NCBI RefSeq assembly: GCF_910596095.1
Contig: NC_056536.1
Span: forward strand, 15,270,791-15,334,790
Source of the DNA: Thunnus maccoyii
Taxonomy: Eukaryota > Chordata > Actinopteri > Scombriformes > Scombridae
DNA: 64,000 nt
Direction: 5' to 3'
Positions 26,701 to 37,906 of the stretch are shown here, in pieces. The number at the start of each line of letters is the position of its first letter. Position 1 is the first letter of the stretch. Below the pieces are notes generated by a model. That model was not told where the DNA came from. It saw only the letters and a program-made list of their open reading frames with translations, and did not search any database. A program made the translations under genes and the position numbers.

Positions 26701-27331
26701 TACTGTGATTTTGACACTAATGAACATCACTTGTTAAACTTTTCAGAGCCAGAGGAGAAAAGAAGATGAACGCACTGCAGTGCGCCCGCTATGTTTACAG
26801 AACGGAAGGGATCCGGGGCTTCTACCGAGGCCTTACCGCATCCTACGCCGGCATCTCGGAGACCATGATCTGCTTCCTCATCTACGAGACACTGAAGAAA
26901 AACCTCGCCAAGAGCCAGTTCACCTCTCCGAACAGTGAAAAGGAGAAAGGAGCATCGGACTTCCTGCGTCTGATGATGGCAGCTGCTTTTTCAAAGGGTT
27001 GTGCATCCTGCATAGCCTACCCACATGGTAAACACTTGCACCAGTTGTTGTTTTTTTCCTTGCAACACAATAACCGAATGTTGAGGAGAAATAAATTAAA
27101 AACTAACTTCAACATTGTTTTGTCTCCACAGAGGTCATTCGGACAAGGCTGCGCGAGGAAGGCAGCAAGTACAAGTATTTCTTCCAGACAGGGAGGTTAA
27201 TAGCAGTGGAGGAAGGCTACGCAGCTTTTTATAGAGGACTCATTCCACAGCTAATTAGACAAATCCCTAACACAGCCATCGTCCTCTCTACGTATGAACT
27301 CATTGTCCATCTGCTGGGAGACTCCAAGTGA
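20702..27331 (+). CDS. slc25a33: Mitochondrial pyrimidine nucleotide carrier (SLC25A33/PNC1)
   Basis: Inner-membrane carrier that brings pyrimidine nucleotides (UTP and related) into the matrix for mitochondrial DNA and RNA synthesis. Seven exons join in consistent phase: 20702-20742, 22627-22800, 24203-24280, 25483-25583, 25933-25999, 26747-27027 and 27132-27331, giving 313 residues (human protein about 321). All three carrier signature motifs are seen: [10 protein letters not shown] near residue 27, [11 protein letters not shown] in repeat two, and [11 protein letters not shown] in repeat three. The long spacer between helices 1 and 2 ([14 protein letters not shown]...) is typical of the SLC25A33/36 group. 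SLC25A36 is the alternative; neighbour spsb1 supports SLC25A33. Confidence 0.95.
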
Positions 27332-28578
27332 AGACATGTTCGAAAGTTGGGTTTTCCTGACAGATGGACGCCACATGAAGCCTGAGGCACGATGGGCAAG
27401 AGACTTTTGAAAATGCAACGCATACATTTTTCAGTGTGGTGCTAAAGAGACTTTTATGGTGGAACTGATACAAGTTTTACTGTTATCCAAAGAGCTAAAC
27501 ACATTATTTTACTGAAAGCTTGTCGTTAGGAGTTTATAAAAAATAACGCAAGAAGTCGTGGTTCTTATTAAAACTCCAAACCTGTGAAAAAAGGTCATCT
27601 TCTTAGAGGACTAGTGTTAAGTTAACTAAATTATTTTATGTTTTGTTATTTTATGACAGTGTTTGTTTCCTTTTTATCAGTGGTAAATGTACCAAGACAC
27701 GTGACTCATTTAGTTAATGAAGGGAAGTCATTCAGGTCAAGTGCTAGTGATAGTGCTGTTGCATCGTAATGACCACACAGACCATTTTGAGATTTCTGGT
27801 ATACTTTCACAAATACCATGTGCTGGTTTTGAAGTTTGAATTACAGAGAAATTTATCATATTTTTCATTAATATATACATAAATATAAATATATATGCAC
27901 AGGCTTATCTGTATGTTTTCTTTGTGGAAAAGATAGTCACCTTTTACATTAAGATAAGAACTTGGATGCTTATTTGACCAGTGGCTCAACAAAAATGCAT
28001 CAAGAAAAGACATCAGTTGGTGGTTGACACTGACGTGATGATTCTGTTAATACAGAAAATCTGCCTTTAATGTTATAGGAAGCTTGAGATTAGATAAGGG
28101 ATGTTGCACTGTACAAACATGGCTAAATAGTTGAGAAATCACATCAGAATATGTCAGTGACTAGTTGACTGGTTCTATTAAGTCCAAATATTCTGATGAA
28201 TTTGTTTCATTAAGACTTTGTACCTGATGATCCCCTATAGATGTGGCTGAAAATGGACAGCCTTTTTTTTTTTTTTTTTTTTTTTTTAAGGAACTCAAAC
28301 TCATTATTCTTTTGGGACTATTCTCAATTTCACCATGGAAAGGTGTAAGCTCAGTGCCTGAAATGCACAGTAATCGCTCTCCTTAACTCTCTACATAAGG
28401 AAAGTAGAAGATAAGGTAGTGAAGTTCATGTTATGACTGAACGTTGAGATGTGTTGTCTTACCGTTATTTTTCCATGTACTGTAAGTTGCTGTTCGTTTG
28501 TTTTTTTTTCAGTAATGTCTGCTTCACCTATAGTCACAGATCTGGAAACGAGTCTTCCACTGTCTCCGTATATCATGG
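27332..28578. other. slc25a33 3' UTR and intergenic DNA
   Basis: The 3' UTR follows the stop; no canonical AATAAA was settled on. A poly-T run of about 27 bases lies at 28261-28288. Nothing else is recognised. Confidence 0.45.
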
Positions 28579-29226
28579 CTATAAAAAGTATTCAACCCTA
28601 CAGAGTTTTTTTTATGCTTTGTTTTACAACGGTTAATTACAGTTGAGGTAATCAGGATTTTATGACCCTGACGATAAACATGAATAATACCAAAAGGAAA
28701 AAAAGCTGCACACGTGAACCTCACTTGAATGCAAATACAAAATGCAAAGTCATTGAGCACAATGAAATCAGTATTTAGTAGAGGAACCATCATAGCCTTG
28801 GGTTTTTGTGGGTAATATGTCTGTATAAAACTGATACAGAAGTGTTATCTACAAAAACCTTTCTGGACACAGCAGTATCTCCCCATTTGTCTTTGCAAAA
28901 CTGCCTGTCAAACTGCATGGGGACCTCAATCCTACCACAAATTGTGGATTTGCATTCTGGAGTGAGGTCTAGACTCTGATTCGGCCTTTTTCAAGTCTCT
29001 AACGTTGTTGTTTGGGAGACATTCCTGTGTGGCTTTGGCTTTATGTTTAGGAGTTTTGTATGGAAAAAGAAAAGTCTTCCCAGTCACAGTTCTCTTTCAA
29101 ACCGAAGCAGGTTTTCAGGATTGTTCTGTATTTTACTGAATTTATCTTACTCACTGCCATCACAAGCCTTCAGGACCAGGGCCTGCTTCAGGGAAGCTTC
29201 TCTCTTCATGATGAGTAGTCGTCTAC
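28579..29226 (-). mobile_element. Tc1-like transposon fragment (3' part)
   Basis: Begins with the terminal motif CTATAAAAAGTATTCAACCC and continues with the antisense of a Tc1 transposase 3' half: the stretches TTGCAAAACTGCC, GCATGGGGA, TGAGGTCTAGACTCTGA and ATTCCTGTGTGGCTTTGGC match, from memory, a common fish Tc1 family. Similarity ends near 29226 without a second terminal repeat, so it is one-ended and dead. It is the same family as the copy at 36.1-37.7 kb. Confidence 0.7.
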
Positions 29227-29711
29227 CTTGAACACAAATGAGGCACTATTGTGAGTTTCTATGCAGACATTTGGTTATAAAAAGAAAAAAGCCACCCAGG
29301 GTCACAAAAGAGCCCAGTCATCCATGACAGGAAAATAACGAAATGGAAAAAATACCCCGGGGCCATCCATTGGGTAAGTCACTCAGACCAGTATGAAACT
29401 ATTGTACAGCTCAAGACATGAATCATCAAAAAATGTTTCCTTCCTGTTGTGGTTTGGGTTGACTTATCCGCATTGTGCTCTCTAACTGGGAAAAACAGAC
29501 TCAACAAAAGGTTTTAAGTGGGAAGACTGCAGCAGGAGTTGTCACATGGAGCAGGGTACAAATTACGAAATACCTCATGTTGATGTTGGGTTTCTGAATG
29601 GTGTGGGTATTTGAGTCATGGCTACAATAGTGATGAAAGTCCATGTCATTTTGAAGCTGCTGGTCCCCTATCGATCCTCCATTCCTCCCACTTTCTGTGA
29701 AATGTATGTAC

Positions 29712-30235
29712 AGCACCACTTTCTAATACACACCCCTTAAAAAGTGTGTACAAGGTATAAATATGGCTTTATTGATGCTTAATATAAAAAAGCCCTACTG
29801 CTTCAAAGATTAATTATAAGTCGATAATAAGGACAAGTTTGGGGTTGTTTGTTTCTCCTCATTAATAAAGTTTAATGGGTCTAATTCTTTTTACTACAAT
29901 CCAGCAAGACTACAGACTGCAGTTATAAATGTTAATAAGTTGTTAATAAATGTTTACATTCCAGATGTTCTGCAGCTCTTTTCCAGAAGGTCAGAGATCC
30001 ATTTGTCCAGTGGAGTAGTTTTCTGATAAAGAGCTAAAAGCCCAATTCTGGAAAAGAATAAACACCAGCCAGAGGGATACTTCACAACCTTGCAACCCAA
30101 TATATACATATGATATCTTAATGGCTTATAACTGATATCTAAAGCAGTGGAAAATGATTTATTAACAATTAATAAAGTCATTAGTTACAACTTATAACTC
30201 CTTTATAGAAGGTGATTAGTAAGAAAGTGGTAGCA
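29712..30235. mobile_element. MITE with inverted ends (family unknown)
   Basis: The left end (CACCACTTTCTAATACACACC, from about 29714) is mirrored at the right end near 30210-30233 (GGTGATTAGTAAGAAAGTGGTAG). The inside is AT-rich with repeated TTAATAAAGT and TTATAACT motifs and no coding capacity. No target duplication could be read with confidence. Confidence 0.55.
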
Positions 30236-30410
30236 TACACAGTTTTTCTATGCTGGAATAATACCTGGCAACAGATTTGCTGTGTAGCAATTTGATTAAT
30301 CACACTAATTAAAGTATAGTTAAATGTTCTAATATCACAACATCCACAATAATCAAAGATGCCATTTCTACATTTCTTTAGAAGTTTGTTCGTTGGATAC
30401 CTATACAGAT

Positions 30411-31010
30411 TTAAAGTATAGGTTCACAATTTTTTCAAGTCTGTTTTAAAACAATAGTCAGATGCCCAAATGAACACTGAAAGAGGTTTTCCTCACTGTA
30501 ATCATTCCTCCTGTTCATATCGACTATTAAAAGATCTCCTTCAATTGTGTTCTCAATATAAGTGATGGGGTCAAAATCCACATTGTGTCCACACAGACAT
30601 TTAGTGCAAAAATGTATTTAAAGGTACAGTGTGTGGAATTTAGTGGCATCTACTGAACGGACTGAGAAAAAATGGAATATAATATTCATAAGTATGTTTT
30701 AATTAGTGTATAATCACCTGAAAACAAGAATATTTTTTTTCGTTAGCTTAGAATGAGACCTTTATATCTACATAGGGAGCGGGTCATGGTTGTCTTCCAT
30801 AGAGCCCACCATGTAGCACCGCCATGTTTCTACAGTAGCCCAGGATGGACAAACAATATACTGGCTCTAGAGAGTCCTGTCAAGTGCATTATGAAGGGAT
30901 CTGCTAATGGCCAGTATTATGGCAAGAAAAAAACCATTTCAGTGTTCATTTGGGCAACTGACTGTTGTTTTAAGACAGACTTTAAAAAAAAAGTGAACTT
31001 ATCCTTTAAA
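30411..31010. mobile_element. Long-TIR MITE, copy 1 (mosaic)
   Basis: Shares both flanks with the copy at 61.1 kb: left half AGGTTCACAATTTTTTCAAG to GTGCAAAAATG, right half AAGTGCATTATGAAGGGATC to the inverted end GTGAACTTATCCTTTAAA. Its middle (30621-30875) is different from the other copy and matches another fish repeat that begins GGTACAGTGTGTGGAATTTAG and contains TTTATATCTACATAGGGAGC. Confidence 0.65.
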
Positions 31011-31059
31011 ATACACCACTCTGCCTCTGTGGGGCGCATGATTTTTAAGCTACGCCCCC

Positions 31060-31531
31060 GCTTACAGTAGAGACCCTCCTCCATAAAGAGAGAGTTTAAT
31101 GGGTTTAAAACGCAGCGCTGCGGTTTATGGTGACCTCTGCCTGCCGCAGGGAGAACGGCTCAGCACCGAGATAAACTCCCTGGCTGTTGACGTGAGGACG
31201 GCGCCCTGACCCAACGTTATCCCGACAGTTTTATCCAGACATCATTTTAACAGTGACAGCCACCTGGACTCACCAGCTGCAGCCTCACCTGAACTCCACT
31301 CCCGACTTATCCATGAATTAGCATAACTTAAATCCTCTCGATAATGTCTTTTAACCAACTTACAGCCGCGCCGTCCGGGTCAGTTGGTTAAAGTTGCCTA
31401 GCCGTTAGCTCTCAGTTCAGGCAGCCAGCACACAAACTAGCTGATGCGTTGTGCGGTTACTGGCTTTCAACGGCTGTCAGCATCATCACCACGACAACAG
31501 CGGAACGTGTGATGGAAGGGTGAAGGGAACG
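31060..31531 (+). promoter_or_regulatory. Probable promoter and 5' UTR of the SRCR-Ig receptor gene
   Basis: A CpG-rich stretch precedes the first coding exon. The 5' UTR boundary and start site cannot be fixed. Short upstream ATGs occur between 31300 and 31530. Confidence 0.4.
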
Positions 31532-34500
31532 ATGCTGAAATTCCTCCATATCCTGTTAACGGGTGAGCTAATAACGGCTGGCTAACGCTAAGCTAGGTAG
31601 CTTATGTTTCCCCTCGATTATGCAACGTGACAAGCAATTATTTGAGCTTTAGTTAGCATCATTGCATTGGTTTGTAAGTTACATTGCATTCACCAAAGGA
31701 AAACAAAAACTAGGCTCCCTTAATGTAGCATTAATCTCATAATAATGTCTGAACTAGCTAGCTAGAATCTTGTCATTATGACAAACTTGTAGCTAACTGT
31801 TAACTGTCTTAAATTAACATCACGAGATCCGTGTTTCTTATTTATGGAGCTGTCGGTTTACTGTAAATATTGCGTAATATCGTGTAATATACACTCAGTT
31901 GCCAGTGCATTAGCTAAGATTAAATCAGTCTTAATATAACAACTCTTCAATAAAAACTCCATGAATGTTATCTTCAGTGTTTCTTTTAGAGAGGTGTGGA
32001 TTCAAATGTACGATCATGTTAAGGGTTTGGAGTATGTGGTGGTGTTTAGCTGTATTGTGTTATACTGAGAGCTGTTATGCTATTTAGTCTATTGATATAG
32101 CAAACTGTTAGCTGCATTGATTTTAGGCGTCATGCATCAAGTCCTGTCGGCACTGTAATCAATAGAGCCAGAGTGTAGAAGTGGTGGAGTGTGTCAAATA
32201 CTCAGGCACCATAATTGACCACAAATTGTTATTTGAGCCAAACAAAATATGTTTTTCAAAAAAAGAAAAAAAAAGAAAAAGCCAGCAGCGTCTTTTGTGT
32301 CTGAGGCAGTTGGCCAAGTTTCAGGTTGACAGAACTTTAATGACATTGTAAGTGTCCTGACATTTTCTTGTATGTTAGTTCAGCTCTCTTAATGTTGAAC
32401 AAACAAAAAAAAAGAAAATCATTAAACTGGTTGATTAAAGTAAGCAGTAAATTCACTAGAGCTCATTTAAGCAATCTGCCTGACCTCCATTAAAGACAAT
32501 TATTTAAAAAAGCACAGTCCAAGTCCATCCTGTCAGAGAGCTCACCTCCCTTGCATCCAGACCTCTATGTCTTGCCCTCTGGCTCCATTTTCAGACTGCC
32601 TCTAGCCAGAATCAACAGATACAAACACTCTTTTCCTACCCTCAGTTATTACTGAGGAAATGATAGTCTCAATACCTTTACATGAATTTCTTGTATTAGC
32701 ACCTGAACTGTTCTGATTTGTACGAGCTTTTTATGAGCAATAAGCAGTTTCAGCAAACATTGACTAATATAACCCTAATGGAAGGATTTATTGTTGGGCT
32801 TTTGTGTTAGACTACATTAGTTTTAGCTAGTGTTAAGTGTAGTTACTAAACTGGCAACTGAGTGTTAATATTTGCCATTTATGAAATTTTGTATGGATTT
32901 TAATCTGTGTTTGCCTGACAATAATCCATGTTTTCCTCACAGGTCTGTTAGGTGTTCTGTGGGATAAAGTTACCGCTTTTGGTAAGCCTGGGATTGATAT
33001 AATCTCGCTCCATCTGTAAAATCTGCAGCCATTCCTGTACCTGCAGTCGCTAAGTCATTTTTTTCTGATCCACAGAGGGGATTAGACTAGTGGGTGGGGA
33101 GAGCAAGTGTTCTGGCAGAGTTGAGTTACTCCGCCATAACAAGTGGGGGACGGTTTGCGACCATGGCTGGGACCTCCGTGAGGCTTATGTGGTGTGCCTG
33201 GATCTGGGATGTGGCTTAGCTGAAGCTGCCCTTCACAATGCAGCATTTGGTGCAGGCAGTGGAGAGATCTTCCTTCGGCATGTCCAGTGCTCTGGACATG
33301 AGTCTAGTCTGACACGCTGTGCTGTCGTCCTCCACAGTAACCCCCACTGCACCCATGAGAATGATGCAGGGGTGAAATGCTCAGGTGAGACTCCTGATTA
33401 CTGCTGTGTTGATTTATACAGCTGTTATAGCTATTGACCAGTTAAACATACATGTATACTGATGCAAATACTTTTTTCAGGATACTTAATCTTTGAGTTA
33501 AGCCCCTTTCACACATACAGTTGATACCTGAAGTGTTCAGGAACATTTCCTGTGTGGGGTCATGTTTGAATGGGGGCAGGTATCGGTACTCGGGGAAATC
33601 TGTACTGCCAATTTCCCACCTCAAGACCTAGAACAACCTAGTGTTGTGAAGGAAAGCAGTAACATTGTGAGGAGGGATCGAAGCAATCGCAAGACCCCGC
33701 TGACGACGTATTTGAATCTGTGACTTGTTTACGGTTACCTTGCCAATGCTCGCACAGGTAATGTTCACAAACTTGTTGATTATTAAATACATTACAAGAA
33801 CACTGACACCAAACAGCTCCTCACCCACCATGTTCCTGAAAATGATAAGAAATGCCCCCCCTCCTCCCCAAATCTTCTTCTTCTGTTGAGTTTTATGGAG
33901 GTTGGCATCCATAATTGTTTTATTACTGCCATCTGCTGGACTGTCCCTTGCCCCATCTATTCCAGCTTTGCAATGGCACGTGTGAAAAGGTGCGAGATGG
34001 AAATGTTCCTGAACGTAGCTTCATGTGTGAATAGTGAAAATCACTAGCGGTGCCTGAAAGGTTAATCTAGTAATTTACCAGGAACTATGTGTGAGAGAGG
34101 CTTTAAACACCAAATAACGTAGATACTGTTTATCCAAAACACCTGGGACACTGAGGCATGTAGCTTACAGTGATGAACCTGTCTTTATTCACAGGTACCC
34201 TTTTAATGCCCACCCTCACCCTGCTGTCACCTCACACTGTGTTCTCTCCGGGGGAGGCTGTGCGCTTCAGCTGCAGTGTTCTGCTGGGTAACCACCTCAG
34301 TGACTTCCACCTGTACAAGCATGGAGTATCCACGCCGCTGGTTACACAGAGGGTAGACCAGAGCCAGATCAGAGTGGAGCTGACACTGTCCGACATAGAG
34401 ACTTTCCACCAGGGCAGTTACAGCTGTCGGTACAGGATCAAGGGCATTTCTCCTTCTCAGCTGCACAGCTCTCCACCCAGCAACTCCATCAACATCACTG

Positions 34501-37500
34501 TGGGTGAGTCATGATTGCATTGTGTAATCCATACTGACTCCACCGCCAACCATTCCCATAGCACATTGTTGTGTTGTGCAATCTATACTGGTTTAAGTTT
34601 GATTCTCTGCCTGACTGAACCCATTGAGTTTACGCCAATTTGATTTGATTTTAATTTCTGGTAATCGCCTTGCCTGGAATCAAGTTTGGTTGCATTTTAT
34701 TGAGTCTCAACTCACAGCACGCAAACATCTTTGGTTTTGATATGAAAGTTCCTTCTTATCTTGACTTTTGATGATGAAGTGATGTTTAAAGATCTAAAAA
34801 GCTGGTAGAAAAAGCTAGGATCTTTGAGCTTACGTTATTTTGTTACACATTTGTATTTTCACTGCTACTGTGAATTCACTTTTTGTTTCATTGTAGCTGC
34901 GTACAATTGGTACTAATTTTGATCCATTTGTTTCAGTTTTGTATATCAATAATTTGTATTGGCAAGTGCACATTTTGCATATAATGGCATTTTTCACCTG
35001 ATACTCTTTTTAGTTTGTTAATTCCTGATTCTCACTGGTTATTAATTAGCAAAAGTAATCACAGAGTAATCAGAGATGGCTGTAACTCTACTGGCATATT
35101 TAATAATATTTTATGATAACATATAAGGATTAGAAGGAAATTTGTAGTAATTCTGTATGACCTTGAATGACCTATTGAATTCTTGTTTTTCGCTGATCAC
35201 AGTGGAACTCCTGACTCCCCAACACTGGTACAACACGTCCACCGAGGCCCCGGCTGGTTCCGTCATTAAAGGCCACAGTTTTAACATCACCTGCTCCACC
35301 CTGCAGCAGTACCCTGGGGGCTCCTTCCAGCTGCGTCTCATCCGCTCCAACGGCACAGTGCGTCAGTCTCTGCCGGCCCTCACCCCGTCTGTCACTTTCA
35401 CCTTCCCCAGCGCCCAGAGCTCCAACGAGGGCTACTACTACTGCCTGTATCGGGTCCAGCTGGGCGGACGCACTTTTGTCTCCAGAGAAAGCCAGCCCCT
35501 GCCTATAGCCATCAGAGGTGAAAATTATAATATACAATATCATACTGTACCAAAATATATTAATTATGTTTTTTTACATCTTTAGTGTTCATGCTTTTTT
35601 TGTGCATCTCGCTTTTAACTTACTTGAGCTGCAAAAAAATGCTCATCAGTTAGTCGAAGCAGCGGATGAAGTTCCATCTATGAAAACCCATCCTGTATGT
35701 AACTACATATAACTCCTCTCACCCTCAGACCCAGATCCGATACTGAGTCCAATGGTGATCAGCTGGCTTGTGTCTGGCCTGACGTTTGTTGTAGCTGTCA
35801 TCATCATTATTATCGTGGCCAAAGTGCTGCGTAACAAAGAGAAGAAGCCCTCTGAACTGGAGCGAGAGACCAGAACCTGTAGGTTTTTCTTTTATTTTCC
35901 ACCAGGAGCCTTAAAGCTTTAGACAAAGACGTGATTTTTAGGAAGCATCCTGTTCATGTACCTGGTGTTACACATGTGTTTCCATCTACAGGTGTGGACA
36001 ACACTTATGTTGCCTTATCAATTAACAAGCTATGATGGGGTACGCAGGCAACAGATAAGTAAAGGTATGGAAGGTCATGATTCTTGCACACATTACTGTA
36101 CAATGCCAACAGTGTTTATCCTCTTAAAGGTTTTCATGTTTTATTGTTTTAAAACAATAAATTGAGGGAGTTTCATATTTTTTTGTATCCATCCCCTAAA
36201 TTGTGCTTTTCAGTCACCTTTTTGCAGAGTCGTTGGAGTGCTCCTTTGTCTCCATGGTTAAGGGTTTGCCACGACACTGACTCACTAAAAGCTGGACCTT
36301 CCAGATATATACGTGCATTTATGTTAAAATGAACTGAAATCCCTGAACTACACACAGACATGATATCCATTTAACTAATTATGTCAAGTCAAGTCAAAAT
36401 TTATTTGTATAGCCAATTTGAAACAACCACAGTTCACAAAGTGCTGAAAACCAAAATAAATAAATATAAATGTAAAAAACAAATAGAATAAAAGGAAAAA
36501 CAATAAACATAATAATAATAAAAGAATTGTGGCACAATAGGAGAAGAAGTCAAGGTGTCAAGCTCAACTGGAATTGAATGCCAACAAGAATAGGTGGGTC
36601 TTCAGCAGCGATTTAAAAGTTTCTAGGTCTGAGTAGTTCTCATGTGAATAAGTAAGCTGTTCCAGAGATTAGGGGCAGCCAACACGAAGGCTTGGTCGCC
36701 TCTATTTTTGTGCCTGGATCTCAGAACAACCAAGAGCATCTGGTTGGTTGACCTCTGTGCTCTAACTGGAGTATGATGATGCAAGAGTTCTGCTAGGTAA
36801 GGAGGCACCAGCCCATTTAAAACCTTAAAAACAAGCAATAAATTCTTAAAATCAATCCTGAAACAGACAGAAAGCCAGTGGTGAAAGGCCTATACTGGTG
36901 TTATGTGAACTGCAGACGATGAATAGACGACTGTTCTACACCGACATACAAAGAATTACAATAGTCTAACCGAGAGGTAATAAAAGCATGAACAACTCTC
37001 AAAATCTTTGGGACAGAGATGGGTCTCTACCTTGGCTAAAAGTCTTAACAGAGAAAAGCTAATTTTGACACCTGAACTAATGTATCCTTCAAATTTTAAG
37101 GAGCTGTCAAAAATCACACCAAGATTCTTAACAAAAGATCGATTGTAAGAAACTAAAGGGCCAAGAGAACCATCAGTCATCTAATAGGTGAGGTCGGCCA
37201 AACATAATGATCTCAATCTTATTTTCATTAAGATTGAAAACATTTAAATCCATCCAAGTTCTGATATCCAGCAGTTCAGCAAGGGCTACGTTCAATCTTT
37301 ACTTTTTGTTTTTATAGGCAGATAGATTTGTGTATCATCAGCAAAATAATTCAAAGGAATACTACACTACTACTAAAAATGGACCCCAAGGGCAGCAACA
37401 ATTATGTGACTTCTAAAACCAGTTGGCTGCACCAGTGATGATTTAGGTGTCCTGTTAGAGAAAGAATACATATGCTAACATTTATCATTTAGATCAGTTT

Positions 37501-37906
37501 GTGTTCTGTCTTAACTTTGACATTATAGGGTCTTCTGTCAATCAGTGTCCAAAAAACAACAAAAAATCACATTAGATCTACTTTGATTCAATGTCATGAA
37601 ACAATAACACATGAAAACTTCCAAGGTGGGGTGAATACTTTTTAAAGGCACTGTGTAATATTTGACTTTTTATTGTCTGTGTCCATATTCTTCATTGTGG
37701 TCGTGGGTAGTGAACTGAAGTGGAGCGTTCTGTGTTGCAGAATTACACGAGTGGACCGTCAGGAGGCTCAGACTGTGTCCTTTGTGGATTCAGGCAGCAG
37801 GAGACGTAAAAAAGAACCAGACAGCTCGGTCAGCGATCCACAAACTTGGAGAAGGCAGCAGGAGGAACCAGTTCAGTACAGTCTGGATGTTTTTACTGGA
37901 CATTAA
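31532..37906 (+). CDS. Single-pass receptor with one SRCR and two Ig domains
   Basis: Exons 31532-31562, 32943-32981, 33076-33384, 34195-34503, 35203-35517, 35729-35882 and 37741-37906 join in phase to 440 residues. Residues 1 to about 18 form a signal peptide (MLKFLHILLTGLLGVLW). The SRCR domain (about 24-126, LVGGESKCSGRVE...) has eight cysteines, the group-B count. Two Ig-like domains follow (about 127-334), with FSCSV...YSCRY and FNITCST...YYCLY cysteine pairs and the FcR-like pattern SPGEAVRFSC and QGSYSC; NITV and NITC are N-glycosylation sites. The membrane segment is about 344-366, then KEKKPSELERETRTC. Each domain is one phase-1 exon. A second donor gives another tail (next entry). 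Probably an immune-cell surface receptor; no orthologue recognised. Mammalian Fcrls also combines SRCR and Ig, in another order. Confidence 0.8.
32160..32670 (+). mobile_element. Non-LTR retrotransposon (LINE) relic in receptor intron 1
   Basis: Broken frames on the + strand read as the C-terminal part of a LINE reverse transcriptase protein: first VECVKYSGTIIDHKL, the usual (Y)LG(V/T)xIDxKL motif, later LHPDLYVLPSGSIFRLPLAR and INRYKHSFPT, which are typical of the last part of such proteins. Stops and frame changes are many and no 3' tail or target duplication is clear. Clade not determined. Confidence 0.6.
33501..34102. mobile_element. Harbinger-like MITE in a receptor intron
   Basis: The 602-bp element begins AGCCCCTTTCACACATACAG and ends with the inverted counterpart (read on the other strand AGCCTCTCTCACACATAG). 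It is flanked on both sides by TTA (33498-33500 and 34103-34105), the 3-bp target duplication used by PIF/Harbinger elements. It has no coding capacity and lies between the SRCR exon and the first Ig exon. Confidence 0.75.
35729..36035 (+). CDS. Alternative 3' end of the SRCR-Ig receptor (short tail)
   Basis: If the membrane exon ends four bases earlier (donor GTAGGT at 35879) it splices in phase 1 to 35992-36035, which has a good acceptor (CATCTACAG) and encodes CVDNTYVALSINKL before a TGA stop, giving a 398-residue form. The tail carries a tyrosine in an ITIM-like setting (TYVAL), but the residue two before Tyr is Asn, so it is not a strict ITIM. The longer form instead uses the weaker donor at 35883 and the exon at 37741. 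Which form is used cannot be decided from sequence. Confidence 0.55.
36110..37657 (-). mobile_element. Tc1-like transposon copy, internally deleted and interrupted by a LINE
   Basis: The right end (GGGGTGAATACTTTTTAAAGG...CTGTGTA) is the inverted counterpart of the end seen at 28579. Left of it are TATCCATCCCCTAAATTGTGC, CTGGACCTTCCAGATAT and TGGCTGCACCAGTGATGATT, all familiar from the antisense of a fish Tc1 family 5' half. At the left edge TTTTCATGTTTTATTG is a remnant of the other terminal repeat, so most of the transposase body has been lost by internal deletion. A LINE sits inside (36385-37399). The whole copy lies in the intron between the two alternative tail exons of the SRCR-Ig gene. 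Confidence 0.75.
36385..37399 (-). mobile_element. 5'-truncated LINE (L2/CR1-like) inserted in the Tc1 copy
   Basis: Minus-strand frames give the end of a reverse transcriptase protein: NLGVIFDSSLKFEGYI, then LLRLLAKVETHL, and after an interval VFKVLNGLVPPYLAELLHHH and APNLWNSLLIHMRT. The element's 3' end is at 36385, where it finishes in tandem TTGAC units (read on the minus strand), like the short repeat tails of L2-type LINEs. The 8-bp sequence AATTATGT flanks it at 36377-36384 and 37400-37407 and is a clear target duplication. Only about 1 kb remains, so it was truncated at insertion. Confidence 0.8.

Noticed and set aside
29712-30235. LTR-type element
   Set aside because: The ends are inverted, not direct, and there is no coding body; a MITE fits better.
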